Under the pieces are notes generated by a model. It was not told the DNA's origin and made no database searches. It worked only from the letters and a program-made list of their open reading frames with translations. Both the position numbers and the translations under genes were made by a program. Of a stretch of DNA of 64,000 nt, positions 1-10,169 are shown piece by piece (positions within the stretch are counted from its first letter, which is position 1; the number at the start of each line of letters is the position of its first letter). Source of the DNA: Glaciimonas immobilis (GTDB taxonomy: Bacteria; Pseudomonadota; Gammaproteobacteria; Burkholderiales; Burkholderiaceae_D); contig NZ_JAAOZT010000008.1 in NCBI RefSeq assembly GCF_011947285.1, positions 1 through 64,000 on the forward strand, given 5' to 3'.

Positions 1-1
1 T

Positions 2-412
2 GAAGACAGGTTATTCAACCACGTGCAGACCCCGCAATGGTACGAAAAAAATCAGGGTTTTGACGACGTGCGGCATCTGGTGAGCCATGATTCCGGTCGC
101 GTCTTGTGGCATTTTAAGGGTATCCCGGAACAGCTACCGGTACCCGCTCAACTGGCCCAACTGACCAGCGGTGCGTGGCGTGAAGCGCGCGCCAATCCCA
201 ACCTCACGGAATGTGACGGCGCAGAAGCCTGTCCCCGGACCGGTATCTGGGAGCCGATCGCATCGGACGACCATTCATTGCATAGTCTGGTTAACGGCGG
301 ATGGCGACAAACCTGGGTAGTGCAAGGACAAGCGTTCCCCGATCCGCGTCACAATTGGGCGGTAGATATTGCGGCCCATGACGTGATGTGGCGTTTGATT
401 GAGGCGGGATGA
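2..412 (+). CDS. 3' end of a possible polymorphic-toxin immunity protein (5' end outside window)
   Basis: The reading frame is open from the first bases of the window to a TGA at 410-412, so the start codon lies to the left; a GTG at 23 is in frame but probably internal. The visible 136 or so residues are soluble, rich in Trp, His and Asp, with no signal peptide or membrane segment. They include a CPRTGIWEP-type segment and a C-terminal DPRHNWAVDIAAHDVMW stretch. This style of sequence resembles the Imm71/Imm72-type immunity proteins found beside type VI secretion effectors in Burkholderiales. That link is from memory of the families and is tentative. If right, a cognate effector should lie just left of the window. 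The next gene is on the opposite strand and unrelated. Confidence 0.5.
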   Translation, partial: EDRLFNHVQTPQWYEKNQGFDDVRHLVSHDSGRVLWHFKGIPEQLPVPAQLAQLTSGAWREARANPNLTECDGAEACPRTGIWEPIASDDHSLHSLVNGGWRQTWVVQGQAFPDPRHNWAVDIAAHDVMWRLIEAG

Positions 413-606
413 AGGCGTCTGGCCTGCTGCGATCATCTGGATGGCAGCGGTGCGCATCGCTGTCACCCCTTTTGCTAGCGCTTACACAGCTGTGTCAGAA
501 ACCGCTATGTTCTGGACAATCGAATCTTTGTTGTTGCCCGCACCGTACCGATTTTATCCGCAAAAGTGCTTTCAATTCCTGAGGCGAGTCGGAGGGCGCT
601 TGCAAC

Positions 607-1629
607 TTAATAAGTTCGTTGCACACGATATCCGCGCTGTCGTAGTAACGCCTGCACGCTTTTATCGCCTACGAGATGCAGCATGCCGATACCGGCAAAT
701 GTGGTTTTTTCAGATTTTAGTAGCTTTTCGACGGCGTCAGCCAGCGCGGGATTGCGACCATCGAGCAATGTGCGCTGGATAAATTTGCCGGTGAAGGTTT
801 CATCGCTCGTCATTTCTTTCATCAGCTTTTCCAGGCCGGACAGGTCGCCGCTGCGCCAGAGCGTTACTAAATCCAGTGCTTTGCGCGCGCGGACCGGGTC
901 TTCCAGATCGTTGACGGTATCTTGCAGAAATTGATTCTGCTCGGCGATGGACAAGTCACCCAGTAGCGATAATTGATATTTCACGCTCTCCAGACCAATC
1001 AACGGTTTATGCTGGGTTTGTGCATAGTTGGAGAGGTAATTATCCACGCCTTGCTCTTTGGGAAAGCCGTTTCTGGCGTATTCTTCGGTAGTCAGCATCG
1101 TCGCCAACAGCCACGGTTTCATCCGAACGACATCAGTGGGCGTCATGCGGTATTTGTCGAGTAAGGCGTGTACTTGCCGGGTCAGTGCTGCGGGCATATC
1201 CTGTGCGGATGCGCTGTCGTTGGGGTATAGCGCATAGTGCTGCAGGAGTAGGTTGAGGGCTTGCGTATCGCTGGTGTCAATTTCAATCGCAATCCGGGAC
1301 GACTGATTTAGCGCATCCATGACCGCTGGCGCGAGCGGGAAAAAGTCGGCACTGCCGACATGGATGGTTCCGAATAAATAAGTAGTGTGGCCGTCGCGCT
1401 GGACTTTGAATAGCGCCCCACCTTGGCGGGTTGAGGTCGTCGCCGGGTTCAATGATTTGGTGCTGGCATCCTTGGCGAGCGCAGTCACCGCGTACATGCC
1501 AGCCAGAAAAAAAGGGATCAAATAACGTGGCCGAAACTGTCGCGCACGTTGTTTCTGACCATCAATACCTGTAAACTTACAAAGCCTTTTAACCCGGCAA
1601 CTCAAACTGACTATAATCTGGCGCAGCAC
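607..1629 (-). CDS. TraB/GumN family protein
   Basis: A 340-residue protein of the TraB/GumN family (PF01963, Tiki-related metalloprotease-like fold). Two hallmark glycine-rich motifs with conserved histidines are visible: GTIHVG at residues 87-92 and GIGMLHLVG near residue 315. Between them lies the usual EIDT segment. A hydrophobic stretch at about residues 36-52 (PRYLIPFFLAGMYAVTALA) looks like a signal peptide with a long basic n-region, so export is likely. The start is a GTG preceded by AAGGAG at good spacing; an ATG overlaps it out of frame. The biochemical role of bacterial members is not settled, and the gene has no obvious functional partner here. Confidence 0.85.
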   Translation of the reverse strand: MLRQIIVSLSCRVKRLCKFTGIDGQKQRARQFRPRYLIPFFLAGMYAVTALAKDASTKSLNPATTSTRQGGALFKVQRDGHTTYLFGTIHVGSADFFPLAPAVMDALNQSSRIAIEIDTSDTQALNLLLQHYALYPNDSASAQDMPAALTRQVHALLDKYRMTPTDVVRMKPWLLATMLTTEEYARNGFPKEQGVDNYLSNYAQTQHKPLIGLESVKYQLSLLGDLSIAEQNQFLQDTVNDLEDPVRARKALDLVTLWRSGDLSGLEKLMKEMTSDETFTGKFIQRTLLDGRNPALADAVEKLLKSEKTTFAGIGMLHLVGDKSVQALLRQRGYRVQRTY

Positions 1630-1878
1630 ATGTTCTCCTTGTTATATCGCGTTAGACGACGTCTTGCTGATTTTGGCGTGTGACCATTTTACTTACAACA
1701 GGCACTTTGCTGTCGGCGTGTTGATTGAGGAGGTCGTCGAAGGACGTTTTGATTGACAGCTTTTAAGGACGTGCGCGGTATTTCATTGCGCTCGACGCGC
1801 TTAAAAGCGTGAAACTGCAGCAATTTTAACCACGGCGGCATATCAAAGTGCCAATAAAAAACCAATTATAGGCGGCAA

Positions 1879-2616
1879 ATGATGGCGGCAAATACGGCAC
1901 CGCTCTGGTTGTTTGATCTGGATAACACGCTGCACAATGCATCGCATGCTTTTTTTCCGGCCATCAATGTCAATATGAATCGGTTTATTGCGCGCACACT
2001 TAGTGTTGATGGCGTGGAGGCTGATGCGGCGACGGTCGATGCTGTGCGAACTGATTATTGGGTGCGTTATGGTGCCACGCTGCTGGGCATGATGAAGCAT
2101 CATGCGGTACGGGCCGATGATTTTCTGCGCGAAGCGCATCGTTTTGATGATCTGCACAGCATGATCAAGGCAGAACGCGGACTGATCAGTTTACTCAAGC
2201 GCCTGCCCGGACGGAAGATTTTGTTGACTAACGCACCACAGCGCTACTCTCGGGAAGTGATGCGTCATTTAGGATTGCATCGTCAATTCGGTAAGCATAT
2301 TTCGATCGAATCGATGCATGTACATCGCCAGCTTCGACCTAAACCGTCGCCGCATGTATTGCGCAAACTGATTGCGCGGGAGGGCATACCTGCGCATCGT
2401 TGTATTTTGGTTGAGGATACGCTGGAGAATCTGAAATCGGCCAAGCGTCTCGGCATGCAAACGGCGTGGGTGACCGGGTATTTATCCAAAACCGCCAAAA
2501 TAGCGAGGTTAAAAGGTCAGTTGTTACAGACAAATCTGACAAAGCGCACCCGTTATGTCGATGTCAAAGTAAAATCCGTGCGGCGACTGGCGGATAACCT
2601 GCATCGGCTACGCTAA
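1879..2616 (+). CDS. HAD-superfamily pyrimidine 5'-nucleotidase
   Basis: A 245-residue HAD hydrolase. Motif I is DLDNTL at residues 13-18 with both aspartates of the DxDxT signature. Motif II is the LLTNAP segment, and the VEDTLENL segment near residue 178 supplies the acidic magnesium ligands. The helical cap and spacing match the Sdt1-type pyrimidine 5'-nucleotidase branch, which dephosphorylates UMP/CMP and modified analogues. In Burkholderiales this gene commonly sits just before slmA, as here, about 35 bases apart in the same direction. A second Met follows the first, so the start could be one codon later. The C-terminal 40 residues are unusually basic. Confidence 0.85.
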   Translation: MMAANTAPLWLFDLDNTLHNASHAFFPAINVNMNRFIARTLSVDGVEADAATVDAVRTDYWVRYGATLLGMMKHHAVRADDFLREAHRFDDLHSMIKAERGLISLLKRLPGRKILLTNAPQRYSREVMRHLGLHRQFGKHISIESMHVHRQLRPKPSPHVLRKLIAREGIPAHRCILVEDTLENLKSAKRLGMQTAWVTGYLSKTAKIARLKGQLLQTNLTKRTRYVDVKVKSVRRLADNLHRLR

Positions 2617-2650
2617 TTATTCACAGCATACAAACTGATACGACAATAAG

Positions 2651-3226
2651 ATGGCAACAATTAAACCTGGTGAACGTAAGCTGCAGATTCTTCAAGGGCT
2701 GGCAGCCATGCTCGAACAACCAAAGGGTGAAAAGATCACCACCGCCGCATTGGCGGCTAAACTGGCAGTATCGGAGGCTGCGTTGTACCGTCATTTTGCC
2801 AGCAAGGCACAGATGTTTGAAGGGCTGATCGAGTTTATCGAGACCAGTGTATTCAGCCTGATCAATCAAATTACCGTGCAACAGGACAAGGGGTTGATGC
2901 AGGCAAATGCAGTGGCGTTGATGTTGCTGAATTTTGCTGAGCGCAATCCCGGTATGACGCGGGTGATTATTGGTGAGGCACTAATCAACGAAGATCAACG
3001 GTTACAGGTACGGATGAATCAATTTGTAGACCGGATTGAGATGTCGTTAAAACAGTCGTTACGGATCGCCGCCAGTCAGGGCGAGACCAGCGAGCAGGAG
3101 GTGATCATTCGTGCCAATATATTGGTCAGTTTTGTGCTGGGACGCTGGCAACGGTTTGCCAAGACGCGGTTTCAGCAAAAGCCGTGCGACGGCGCGGCGC
3201 AACAAATCGCTTTGATTTTAGGCTGA
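2651..3226 (+). CDS. slmA: Nucleoid occlusion factor SlmA (TetR family)
   Basis: A 191-residue TetR-like DNA-binding protein that matches SlmA. SlmA binds chromosomal sites and blocks FtsZ ring assembly over the nucleoid. The N-terminal helix-turn-helix is clear (TTAALAAKLAVSEAALYRHF, about residues 31-50), followed by the SKAQMFEGLIEFIE segment typical of SlmA rather than of drug-responsive TetR repressors. Length agrees with the family (about 195-200). It probably shares a transcript with the nucleotidase gene upstream. The liv operon begins about 120 bases downstream. Confidence 0.88.
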   Translation: MATIKPGERKLQILQGLAAMLEQPKGEKITTAALAAKLAVSEAALYRHFASKAQMFEGLIEFIETSVFSLINQITVQQDKGLMQANAVALMLLNFAERNPGMTRVIIGEALINEDQRLQVRMNQFVDRIEMSLKQSLRIAASQGETSEQEVIIRANILVSFVLGRWQRFAKTRFQQKPCDGAAQQIALILG

Positions 3227-3346
3227 TCCATTCCAGAGTGGCAGAGTCGATGGTGTGCAGCCTGGCTGCAAGGTAGCAATAAAAACAGCGCGACAATAAC
3301 GCGACAATGGCTTTAAAAAGGCCGAATACCATAAAGGAGTCTTCGT

Positions 3347-4519
3347 ATGAAAAAAAGCTTGTTGAGATTATCCCTGACTGCGGCGGTTGCGCTGACCTTG
3401 GGCGCGAACGTTACCACGGCATGCGCGCAAATTAAAGTCGGCGTCAGCGTATCGGCGACCGGTCCTGCCGCGTCGCTAGGTATTCCGGAGAAGAATACCT
3501 TCGCATTGCTGCCAAAGGAAATTGCCGGTCAAAAAGTCGACTATATTGTACTGGACGACGCGACCGATACAACCACTGCGGTCAAGAACGCACGCAAACT
3601 GATCACTGAAGACAATGTCGATTTGTTGATTGGCTCGACGACGACACCGAATACGCTGGCAATGAGCGACGTCGCGGCAGAATCCGGTACGCCGTTGATT
3701 TCGATGGCTGCGTCGGCATCGTTAATTGAGCCGGTCGACGCCAAGCGACACTGGATTTTTAAGTCGCCGCAAAATGACTCGCATATGGCGACGGCGATCG
3801 TCGCTCACATGACCGACGCGGGTGTCAAGACTGTGGCTTTTATCGGCTTTTCGGATGCCTACGGTGAAGGTTGGTATCGCGAGTTTTCCAAGCTGGCAGA
3901 ATTACGCAAAATCAAGATCGTCGCCAACGAGCGGTTCTCGCGACCGGATACCTCGGTCACTGGGCAAGTGTTAAAAATATTGAGCGCTAATCCTGATGCC
4001 GTGCTGATTGCCGGCGCCGGTACGCCCGCCGCATTGCCGCAAAAAACGTTAAAAGAGCGTGGCTACAAAGGCAAGATATATCAAACCCATGGCGTGGCCA
4101 ATAACGATTTCTTGCGGGTCTGTGGCAAGGACTGTGAAGGCACGTTTTTGCCAGCTGGACCGCTGCTGGTAGCCGAACAATTGCCTGATAGTAATCCTGT
4201 CAAAAAGTCGGCGATGGCATACCGCGCCGCCTACGAAAAAGTTTATGGCGCTGGCAGCATATCGACCTTCGGTGGGCATGCATGGGATGCCGGCCAGCTT
4301 TTGGCAGCCGCAACGCCTGCTGCCCTCAAAAAAGGCAAGCCTGGCACGAAAGAATTCCGCGCTGGATTGCGCGATGGTATCGAAGCGATCAAGAATTTGG
4401 CGGTGTCGCATGGCATCGTCAACATGAGCCCGACTGACCATGTCGGTTTTGACCAGCGTTCACGCGTGATGGTGGAAGTCGTCGGCGGTAAATGGAAGTT
4501 GCTGGGTGCTGCCCGCTAG
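3347..4519 (+). CDS. Branched-chain amino acid ABC transporter, periplasmic binding protein
   Basis: A 390-residue extracellular ligand-binding protein of the Leu/Ile/Val-binding (peripla_BP_6) family. It opens with a classic Sec signal peptide (MKKSLLRLSLTAAVALTLG, then an ACAQ cleavage region) and continues into IKVGVSVSATGPAASLG, the standard start of LivK-type mature domains. Two cysteines in the VCGKDCEG segment probably form a disulfide. AAGGAG lies ahead of the ATG. It is the first gene of a four-gene set with livH, livMG and livF. A stem-loop at 4584-4623 separates it from the permease genes and may let it be expressed at a higher level. The actual ligand (branched-chain amino acids, amides or aromatic acids) cannot be read from sequence. 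Confidence 0.88.
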   Translation: MKKSLLRLSLTAAVALTLGANVTTACAQIKVGVSVSATGPAASLGIPEKNTFALLPKEIAGQKVDYIVLDDATDTTTAVKNARKLITEDNVDLLIGSTTTPNTLAMSDVAAESGTPLISMAASASLIEPVDAKRHWIFKSPQNDSHMATAIVAHMTDAGVKTVAFIGFSDAYGEGWYREFSKLAELRKIKIVANERFSRPDTSVTGQVLKILSANPDAVLIAGAGTPAALPQKTLKERGYKGKIYQTHGVANNDFLRVCGKDCEGTFLPAGPLLVAEQLPDSNPVKKSAMAYRAAYEKVYGAGSISTFGGHAWDAGQLLAAATPAALKKGKPGTKEFRAGLRDGIEAIKNLAVSHGIVNMSPTDHVGFDQRSRVMVEVVGGKWKLLGAAR

Positions 4520-4583
4520 TCCAGGCCAAGACTATTTGTCTTTGACTAACCGTTCTTACTGACAAGCTTCGTTCTCACCTTTG

Positions 4584-4623
4584 TTGCCGCTGACTGGAGT
4601 GTTTTCCACTTCGTCAGCGGCAA
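4584..4623 (+). promoter_or_regulatory. Intergenic stem-loop between the liv binding protein and permease genes
   Basis: TTGCCGCTGAC at 4584-4594 is perfectly complementary to GTCAGCGGCAA at 4613-4623, with an 18-base loop, followed by TCTCATTTT. Such hairpins between a binding-protein gene and its permease genes usually protect the upstream mRNA from 3' decay or cause partial termination, which raises binding protein over permease. The pairing is seen directly; the role is inferred. Confidence 0.55.
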
Positions 4624-4641
4624 TCTCATTTTAGGCACTTT

Positions 4642-5697
4642 ATGGACCTCTCAATTGCCGTGATCCTGGCGCAGGACGGGCTTACCAGTGGCGCGATCTA
4701 TGCGTTACTGGCACTCGCGCTCGTGTTGGTATTTTCAGTGACGCGGGTAATTTTTATACCGCAAGGCGAGTTTGTTGCGTTTGGTGCATTGACGATGGCA
4801 GCGTTGCAGGCCGATAAATTTCCGCTGTCTGCCACTTTGCTGGTGGTGTTGGGTTGTTTAAGTTTTGCGCAGGAAGTCTGGGCGATTGTCAGCACGCCAG
4901 AATCCCGGCTGACGGCCAGTCGCAGCATCCCTGTTGCCGCTCTCAAATTCGTGCTGCTGCCTTTAGCCATTTACGCGCTGGTGTATGTCTACGGGCATGC
5001 CAGTTTGCCGATGGCGCTTCAGTTGTTGTTGACGTTGCTAATTGTGATGCCGATGGGACCCATGATTTATCGACTCGCGTTTCAGCCATTGGCCGAGGCC
5101 AGCACGTTGGTGTTGCTCATTGTCGCAGTTGCGGTCCATTACGCGTTGATTGGTATTGGTCTGTTGATGTTTGGCGCGGAAGGCTCGCGCACTATCCCGT
5201 TTTCTGACGCCCGGTTTGACTTAGGCGGCCTTGCAGTAACGGGGCAGAGCATGGTCATTATCGGCGTGTCGATCGTTTTGATTGTGGCGCTTTATCTCTA
5301 CTTTGAGCGCACCCTGTCCGGCAAGGCGTTACGTGCGACAGCCGTTAATCGGCTTGGTGCCCGACTGGTTGGCATCGGTACGGCGCAGGCTGGGCGTCTT
5401 GCGTTCATGCTCGCGGCGGGACTGGGTGCCCTCTGCGGCGTGCTGATCGCGCCGCTGACGACGGTGTATTACGACAGTGGTTTTCTGATTGGTCTGAAAG
5501 GATTTGTCGGTGCAATTATTGGCGGTCTGGGCAGTTATCCAATTGCCGCAGCCGGTGCGTTGCTGGTGGGTTTGCTGGAGTCGTACTCATCATTTTGGGC
5601 CAGCGCGTTCAAAGAAGTGATCGTGTTTACGCTGATCATTCCGGTGCTGTTTTGGCGCTCGCTGACGAGCCGGCAGATTGATGAGGGGGATCAATAA
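4642..5697 (+). CDS. livH: Branched-chain amino acid ABC transporter permease (LivH type)
   Basis: A 351-residue integral membrane protein of the LivH family. The N-terminal segment ([31 protein letters not shown]) is the typical LivH start, and the C-terminal part carries the [20 protein letters not shown] segment that packs near the ATPase contact loop. It is longer than usual (about 290-310). The extra length falls at about residues 75-140 and contains added hydrophobic segments. It partners with the LivM part of the next protein to form the membrane pore. The stop overlaps the next start, so translation is probably coupled. Confidence 0.88.
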   Translation: MDLSIAVILAQDGLTSGAIYALLALALVLVFSVTRVIFIPQGEFVAFGALTMAALQADKFPLSATLLVVLGCLSFAQEVWAIVSTPESRLTASRSIPVAALKFVLLPLAIYALVYVYGHASLPMALQLLLTLLIVMPMGPMIYRLAFQPLAEASTLVLLIVAVAVHYALIGIGLLMFGAEGSRTIPFSDARFDLGGLAVTGQSMVIIGVSIVLIVALYLYFERTLSGKALRATAVNRLGARLVGIGTAQAGRLAFMLAAGLGALCGVLIAPLTTVYYDSGFLIGLKGFVGAIIGGLGSYPIAAAGALLVGLLESYSSFWASAFKEVIVFTLIIPVLFWRSLTSRQIDEGDQ

Positions 5698-7523
5698 TGC
5701 GCGCCTTTTCCTGGCTTGGCATCGCGACACCGGTCGCGGCTGCGATCTTCGTGCCGGTGTTTGTGCTCATCGTGGTGCTATTTCCGGTTTTACCCACGCC
5801 TGAATACTGGATTACGCTCGCCAACTATATCGGCTTGTACGCAATTGTCGCGCTCGGGTTGGTGTTGTTGACCGGCGTGGCAGGCTTGACCTCGTTTGGT
5901 CAGGCAGCCTTTGTTGGTCTGGGCGCTTATACCACCGCTTATCTCAGCACACATTTTGGCATATCGCCGTGGATAGGATTAATGGCCGGGCTGATCGTGA
6001 CGATGGTCGCCGCCTTGAGTCTCGGTGCGATCACGATGCGACTTTCGGGGCACTATCTTCCTTTAGGGACTATCGCCTGGGCGCTATCGTTGTTTTATTT
6101 GTTCGGCAATCTGGATTTTCTTGGCAAGTACGATGGCCTCAACGGCATACCTTCGATAAACCTTTTTGGTGTCACGCTAGACAATGGGCGCAAGATGTTT
6201 TATCTGATTTGGGCGATATTGTTGCTGGCGTTACTAGGCATGCAAAACCTGCTGAACTCACGCATGGGGCGGGCAATTCGCGCGTTAAACGGTGGTGGCG
6301 TAATGGCCGAGGCCATGGGCGTCAATACGGCGTGGGTCAAGATCATCATTTTTGTGCTGGCGGCATTGCTGGCGAGCGTGTCCGGCTGGTTATATGCGCA
6401 TTTGCAACGCGCTGTAAATCCGACACCCTTCGGATTAAATGCAGGTATCGAGTATTTATTCATGGCCGTGGTGGGTGGCGCAGGTTACGTGTGGGGCGCG
6501 ATTCTCGGGTCAACTTTATTAACCTTGCTCAAAGACCAGTTGCAGTCGTGGCTGCCTAAATTGCTAGGGTCAAACGGCAACTTTGAAACCATCGTCTTTG
6601 GTCTTTTTATGGTGTTGTTATTGCAGCGGGCACGGGACGGATTATGGCCCTATTTGCGCAAGTTGCTGCCGCAAAAGCGTAGCGTTATCGCGCCCCTGAC
6701 AGCACCGGCATTGGTGAGGCGCTTAAAGCCGTCACACGGCCAAATCGTGCTGAAAGTTGAGCGCGCACGCAAGCAATTCGGTGGGTTGGTCGCTGTCAAT
6801 GACATGAGCTTTAATGTAGCAGCGGCTGAAATCGTCGGCTTGATCGGTCCCAATGGCGCGGGGAAATCAACGATGTTTAATCTGGTCACGGGTGTCTTGC
6901 CACTGACTAGTGGATCTGTGAAATTTTTAGCATCGGGTGAATTACGTGAAATCGCCGGGTTGCCGTCGCGCCAGATTGTCCGTCGCGGCATTGCCCGAAC
7001 GTTTCAGCATGTGCGCTTGCTGCCGACCATGACGGTCTTGGAAAATGCGGCAATCGGCGCTCATTTGCGGGGCAAAAACGGCGATGTCGCAGGCGTTGGG
7101 AATGGCTTGTTGCGGCGTAATAAAGCAGAAGAAAACGGTTTGTTGTTTGAGGCTAAAATCCAGCTCGAACGCGTCGGCTTGGGTGCTTTGCTTTACGAAG
7201 AAGCCGGTAGTCTGGCGCTCGGACAGCAGCGCATATTGGAGATTGCCCGCGCGCTGTGCTGTGACCCGTCGTTGCTATTACTGGACGAACCCGCCGCCGG
7301 TTTGCGTTACCACGAAAAACAAGCCTTGGCCGCATTGTTGCGCAAGCTCAAAACAGAGGGCATGAGTATCTTGCTGGTAGAGCACGACATGGATTTTGTC
7401 ATGACGCTGACTGACCGTCTGGTCGTCATGGAGTTCGGTACCAAGATTGCCGAAGGATTGCCCGCCGACGTGCAGCAAAATCCGGCGGTACTGGAAGCCT
7501 ATCTGGGAGGTATCGATGACTAA
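5697..7523 (+). CDS. Fused branched-chain amino acid ABC permease and ATPase (LivM-LivG)
   Basis: One 608-residue protein joins two subunits that are usually separate. Residues 1 to about 320 are the LivM permease (multiple membrane segments; [13 protein letters not shown] and [15 protein letters not shown]). After a linker of about 30 residues comes a LivG-type ATPase: Walker [10 protein letters not shown] near 384-392, signature region SLALGQQR near 504-511, Walker B LLLLDEP near 523-529, then the H-loop [10 protein letters not shown]. The signature deviates from LSxGQ but matches the looser LivG form. Such LivMG fusions are known in proteobacteria. The stop overlaps the livF start (ATGA-type). 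Confidence 0.9.
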   Translation: MRAFSWLGIATPVAAAIFVPVFVLIVVLFPVLPTPEYWITLANYIGLYAIVALGLVLLTGVAGLTSFGQAAFVGLGAYTTAYLSTHFGISPWIGLMAGLIVTMVAALSLGAITMRLSGHYLPLGTIAWALSLFYLFGNLDFLGKYDGLNGIPSINLFGVTLDNGRKMFYLIWAILLLALLGMQNLLNSRMGRAIRALNGGGVMAEAMGVNTAWVKIIIFVLAALLASVSGWLYAHLQRAVNPTPFGLNAGIEYLFMAVVGGAGYVWGAILGSTLLTLLKDQLQSWLPKLLGSNGNFETIVFGLFMVLLLQRARDGLWPYLRKLLPQKRSVIAPLTAPALVRRLKPSHGQIVLKVERARKQFGGLVAVNDMSFNVAAAEIVGLIGPNGAGKSTMFNLVTGVLPLTSGSVKFLASGELREIAGLPSRQIVRRGIARTFQHVRLLPTMTVLENAAIGAHLRGKNGDVAGVGNGLLRRNKAEENGLLFEAKIQLERVGLGALLYEEAGSLALGQQRILEIARALCCDPSLLLLDEPAAGLRYHEKQALAALLRKLKTEGMSILLVEHDMDFVMTLTDRLVVMEFGTKIAEGLPADVQQNPAVLEAYLGGIDD

Positions 7524-8298
7524 ACCAATTGTTGATCTTTTGGTGGCATCCATGGCGACGCCGGTGCTGGAAGTCGACGCGTTACACGTAGCCTACGGCA
7601 AAGTGGAAGCGTTACATGGCGCGACTTTAAAAGTAGGCGCAGGCCAGATCGTCACTGTCATCGGCCCGAACGGCGCAGGCAAGTCCACGATGCTGAATGC
7701 GATTGCTGGCGCGATGCCACATAATGGCGGTGCTCGGGGCAAGGTCCGTTTGCTGGGGCACGATTTGCAAGGCGTGCCCATCGAGGCGCGAGTGGCACGT
7801 GGCATGAGTCTGGTCCCGGAAAAGCGGGAATTATTTGCCAGCATGAGCGTCGCGGATAACCTGTTGCTGGGATCGTATCGACGTTATAAAGCGCGGGAAA
7901 AAGGCTACGCCGACCAGTTGTCGGTAGTCTACGATTTATTCCCCCGGTTGCAGGAGCGACGCCATCAACAAGCCGGCACCTTATCGGGTGGCGAGCGCCA
8001 GATGCTGGCGGTAGGGCGGGCCTTGATGGCCAAGCCGCAGCTATTGATGCTGGACGAACCGAGCCTCGGTCTAGCACCGCTGATCGTTAAGGAAATTTTT
8101 CACATTATTGTGCGCCTCAAGCAAACGGGCGTTGCCATTCTGCTGGTCGAACAAAACGCGCGTGCAGCGTTACAGGTGGCGGATTATGCCTACGTACTTG
8201 AAACCGGCGATATGGTGATGGAGGGCCGGGCAGATCAATTGGCGAGCGACCCAAAGGTGGTTGCTGCATACCTCGGATTAGCAAAAAAGACGGTATGA
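7516..8298 (+). CDS. livF: Branched-chain amino acid ABC transporter ATPase (LivF type)
   Basis: A 260-residue ABC ATPase of the LivF class. Walker A is GPNGAGKST at residues 50-58, the signature is LSGGERQ, Walker B is [11 protein letters not shown], and [11 protein letters not shown] is the LivF-style H-loop region with Gln in place of His. I chose the ATG at 7516 because GGAGG stands at 7506-7510 and the start overlaps the livMG stop. A longer frame begins at 7447 but lies inside livMG. An internal Met at 7552 would give a more standard N-terminus and remains possible. It forms a heterodimer with the LivG domain of the fused protein. Confidence 0.88.
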   Translation: MTKPIVDLLVASMATPVLEVDALHVAYGKVEALHGATLKVGAGQIVTVIGPNGAGKSTMLNAIAGAMPHNGGARGKVRLLGHDLQGVPIEARVARGMSLVPEKRELFASMSVADNLLLGSYRRYKAREKGYADQLSVVYDLFPRLQERRHQQAGTLSGGERQMLAVGRALMAKPQLLMLDEPSLGLAPLIVKEIFHIIVRLKQTGVAILLVEQNARAALQVADYAYVLETGDMVMEGRADQLASDPKVVAAYLGLAKKTV

Positions 8299-8438
8299 AA
8301 ACAGGCAAATTTGACCGGTTTTTTATTTGAGCCGACCGCAGGCTTTCTCCAAAAACATACACTCCGCTGCAACAACGCAGCAAATATGCTAAATTCTGTT
8401 GTCGGTTGGTCGGATAGCAATGTCCGGGCAATCGTGCA

Positions 8439-8598
8439 CGTTCTCAGGGCGGGGCGAAATTCCCCTCCGGCGGTAATGGCACGCAATGTGTCTAGCCCGC
8501 GAGCGCTTGTCGAGCACCCGATTTTGGTGCCGCGATAAGGTCAGCAGACTCGGTGTGATCCCGAGGCCGACGGTTATAGTCCGGATAAAGAGAGAGCG
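8439..8598 (+). promoter_or_regulatory. FMN riboswitch (RFN element)
   Basis: The conserved RFN blocks appear in order: TTCTCAGGGCGGGGCGAAAT at 8441-8460, TCCCCTCCGGCGGTAATGGC next, AGCCCGCGAGCG near 8493, then GGTCAGCAGACTCGGTG and CGAGGCCGACGGTTATAGTC, closing with CGGATAAAGAGAGAGCG. Closing stem P1 is CGTTCTC (8439-8445) with GAGAGCG (8592-8598). The element lies about 200 bases before a lumazine synthase gene in the same direction, which is the expected target. The likely output is the SD-masking hairpin at 8758-8785. Confidence 0.93.
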
Positions 8599-8757
8599 GG
8601 ATGATGTTAAGGACCGGTTTTGAGTCTATGATCGTGGAGGTGCTGATTTTGCGCTGATATGCAACAATCAGCGTTGATGTCTGCACGATCCCCGACGAAG
8701 AACGGGTTCTGGGTGGTGCTCACGCATACCCTGTAAATCCCTATCAATCCAAAATGC

Positions 8758-8787
8758 CCTGTTTTTTAGCATTACTAAAAACAGGAG
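8758..8787 (+). promoter_or_regulatory. Shine-Dalgarno-masking hairpin (probable FMN riboswitch expression platform)
   Basis: CCTGTTTTTTAG at 8758-8769 pairs with CTAAAAACAGG at 8775-8785 (one bulged T). The 3' arm contains the start of the AGGAG ribosome binding site (8783-8787) seven bases before the lumazine synthase ATG. When folded, this hairpin would block initiation, so FMN control here is probably translational. No T-rich terminator is seen. Confidence 0.6.
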
Positions 8788-8794
8788 TAATTAA

Positions 8795-9331
<537 letters not shown>

Positions 9332-9489
9332 ATACGGTGCGTCATCGGTCGGGTTGGTTTAGGGTTGATGACGCATTGCCGATTTGGCTAAACCCTTAAT
9401 ATCTGCAAAGGCGCATCAGAGATTATTTACCTGTACGGGTGCTTTGCTTTAGGATCACCGAGTCGGCAAGGAGGCTAAAGTCTGTAGGG

Positions 9490-9918
9490 CTATTTTATGA
9501 CCGCAATAGCCCACGGATTAATAACGGTAACACTGGCGGCCTCATAGGGGGCCGTATCACGGGACGCCACGATGAATCCGCGCGAGGCTGCGATCGCGGC
9601 AATGTAGCCATCCGGTGTTGGAAATCCTCGTCCGGCAACCTTGGCCGTAACTGCCAGCTTGGCATAGTGCCGTGCTGCATCGGTGTCAAATGGAAGGCCC
9701 CGATCCCTGAACAGCCGCATCATATCGTCAAGGACCTGTGCCAGCATATCTTTGCGCCTGCTGATCGGGAGTGCTCCGATCCCAAACAATAGCTCAGCCA
9801 ACGTAACGCTGGACAGATATAGCGTTTCGGCGGCTTGATCGTTCAGCCAAGCCCGCACAGCCGGGTGCGGTTCGGGTTTCATCGCCTCGGAAATGACGTT
9901 GATATCGAGAACTATCAT
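9490..9918 (-). CDS. PIN-domain toxin, FitB/VapC family
   Basis: A 142-residue PIN-domain ribonuclease toxin. The acidic metal site is intact: Asp5 (LDINVISE), Glu42 (TLAELLFG), Asp103 (TPDGYIAAIA) and Asp121 (SRDTAPYE). The LDxNVISE opening and the SRDTAPYEAASVTVINPW ending are typical of the FitB branch. Its ATG overlaps the end of the antitoxin gene, the usual coupled layout. In this family the toxin cleaves RNA when not bound by its antitoxin. Confidence 0.88.
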   Translation of the reverse strand: MIVLDINVISEAMKPEPHPAVRAWLNDQAAETLYLSSVTLAELLFGIGALPISRRKDMLAQVLDDMMRLFRDRGLPFDTDAARHYAKLAVTAKVAGRGFPTPDGYIAAIAASRGFIVASRDTAPYEAASVTVINPWAIAVIK

Positions 9919-10169
9919 TCAAACCTCAATGGCTCGGCGGGCGTTTTGTCTTTTATTTGCTCGAAGACCTCGAAATCCTCGTTCGTAAGACCGATCTTGC
10001 GGCCTAATGCGGCGAGCGCATCACCCAGCCGCACACGCGACTCTGGTTTAACCGCACACGCCAGAATCTCGCGCACTTCGGCCTCGGTACTATGCCCATG
10101 TTGCGCAGCGCGCACCCGTAAAGCTCGATGTACATCGTCAGGAAGATTGCGTACTGTTAACATCGCCAT
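9915..10169 (-). CDS. FitA-like ribbon-helix-helix antitoxin
   Basis: About 84 residues. The N-terminus (MLTVRNLPDDVHRALRVRAA) is a ribbon-helix-helix DNA-binding fold of the FitA/Arc type, followed by the STEAEVREILACAV helix. The C-terminal tail wraps the toxin in this family. The longest frame starts at 10205, but MAMLTVRN from the ATG at 10169 fits the family best. The pair very likely autorepresses its own promoter upstream (10170-10260). It sits between ribH2 and moeB as a two-gene insertion. Confidence 0.85.
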   Translation of the reverse strand: MAMLTVRNLPDDVHRALRVRAAQHGHSTEAEVREILACAVKPESRVRLGDALAALGRKIGLTNEDFEVFEQIKDKTPAEPLRFE

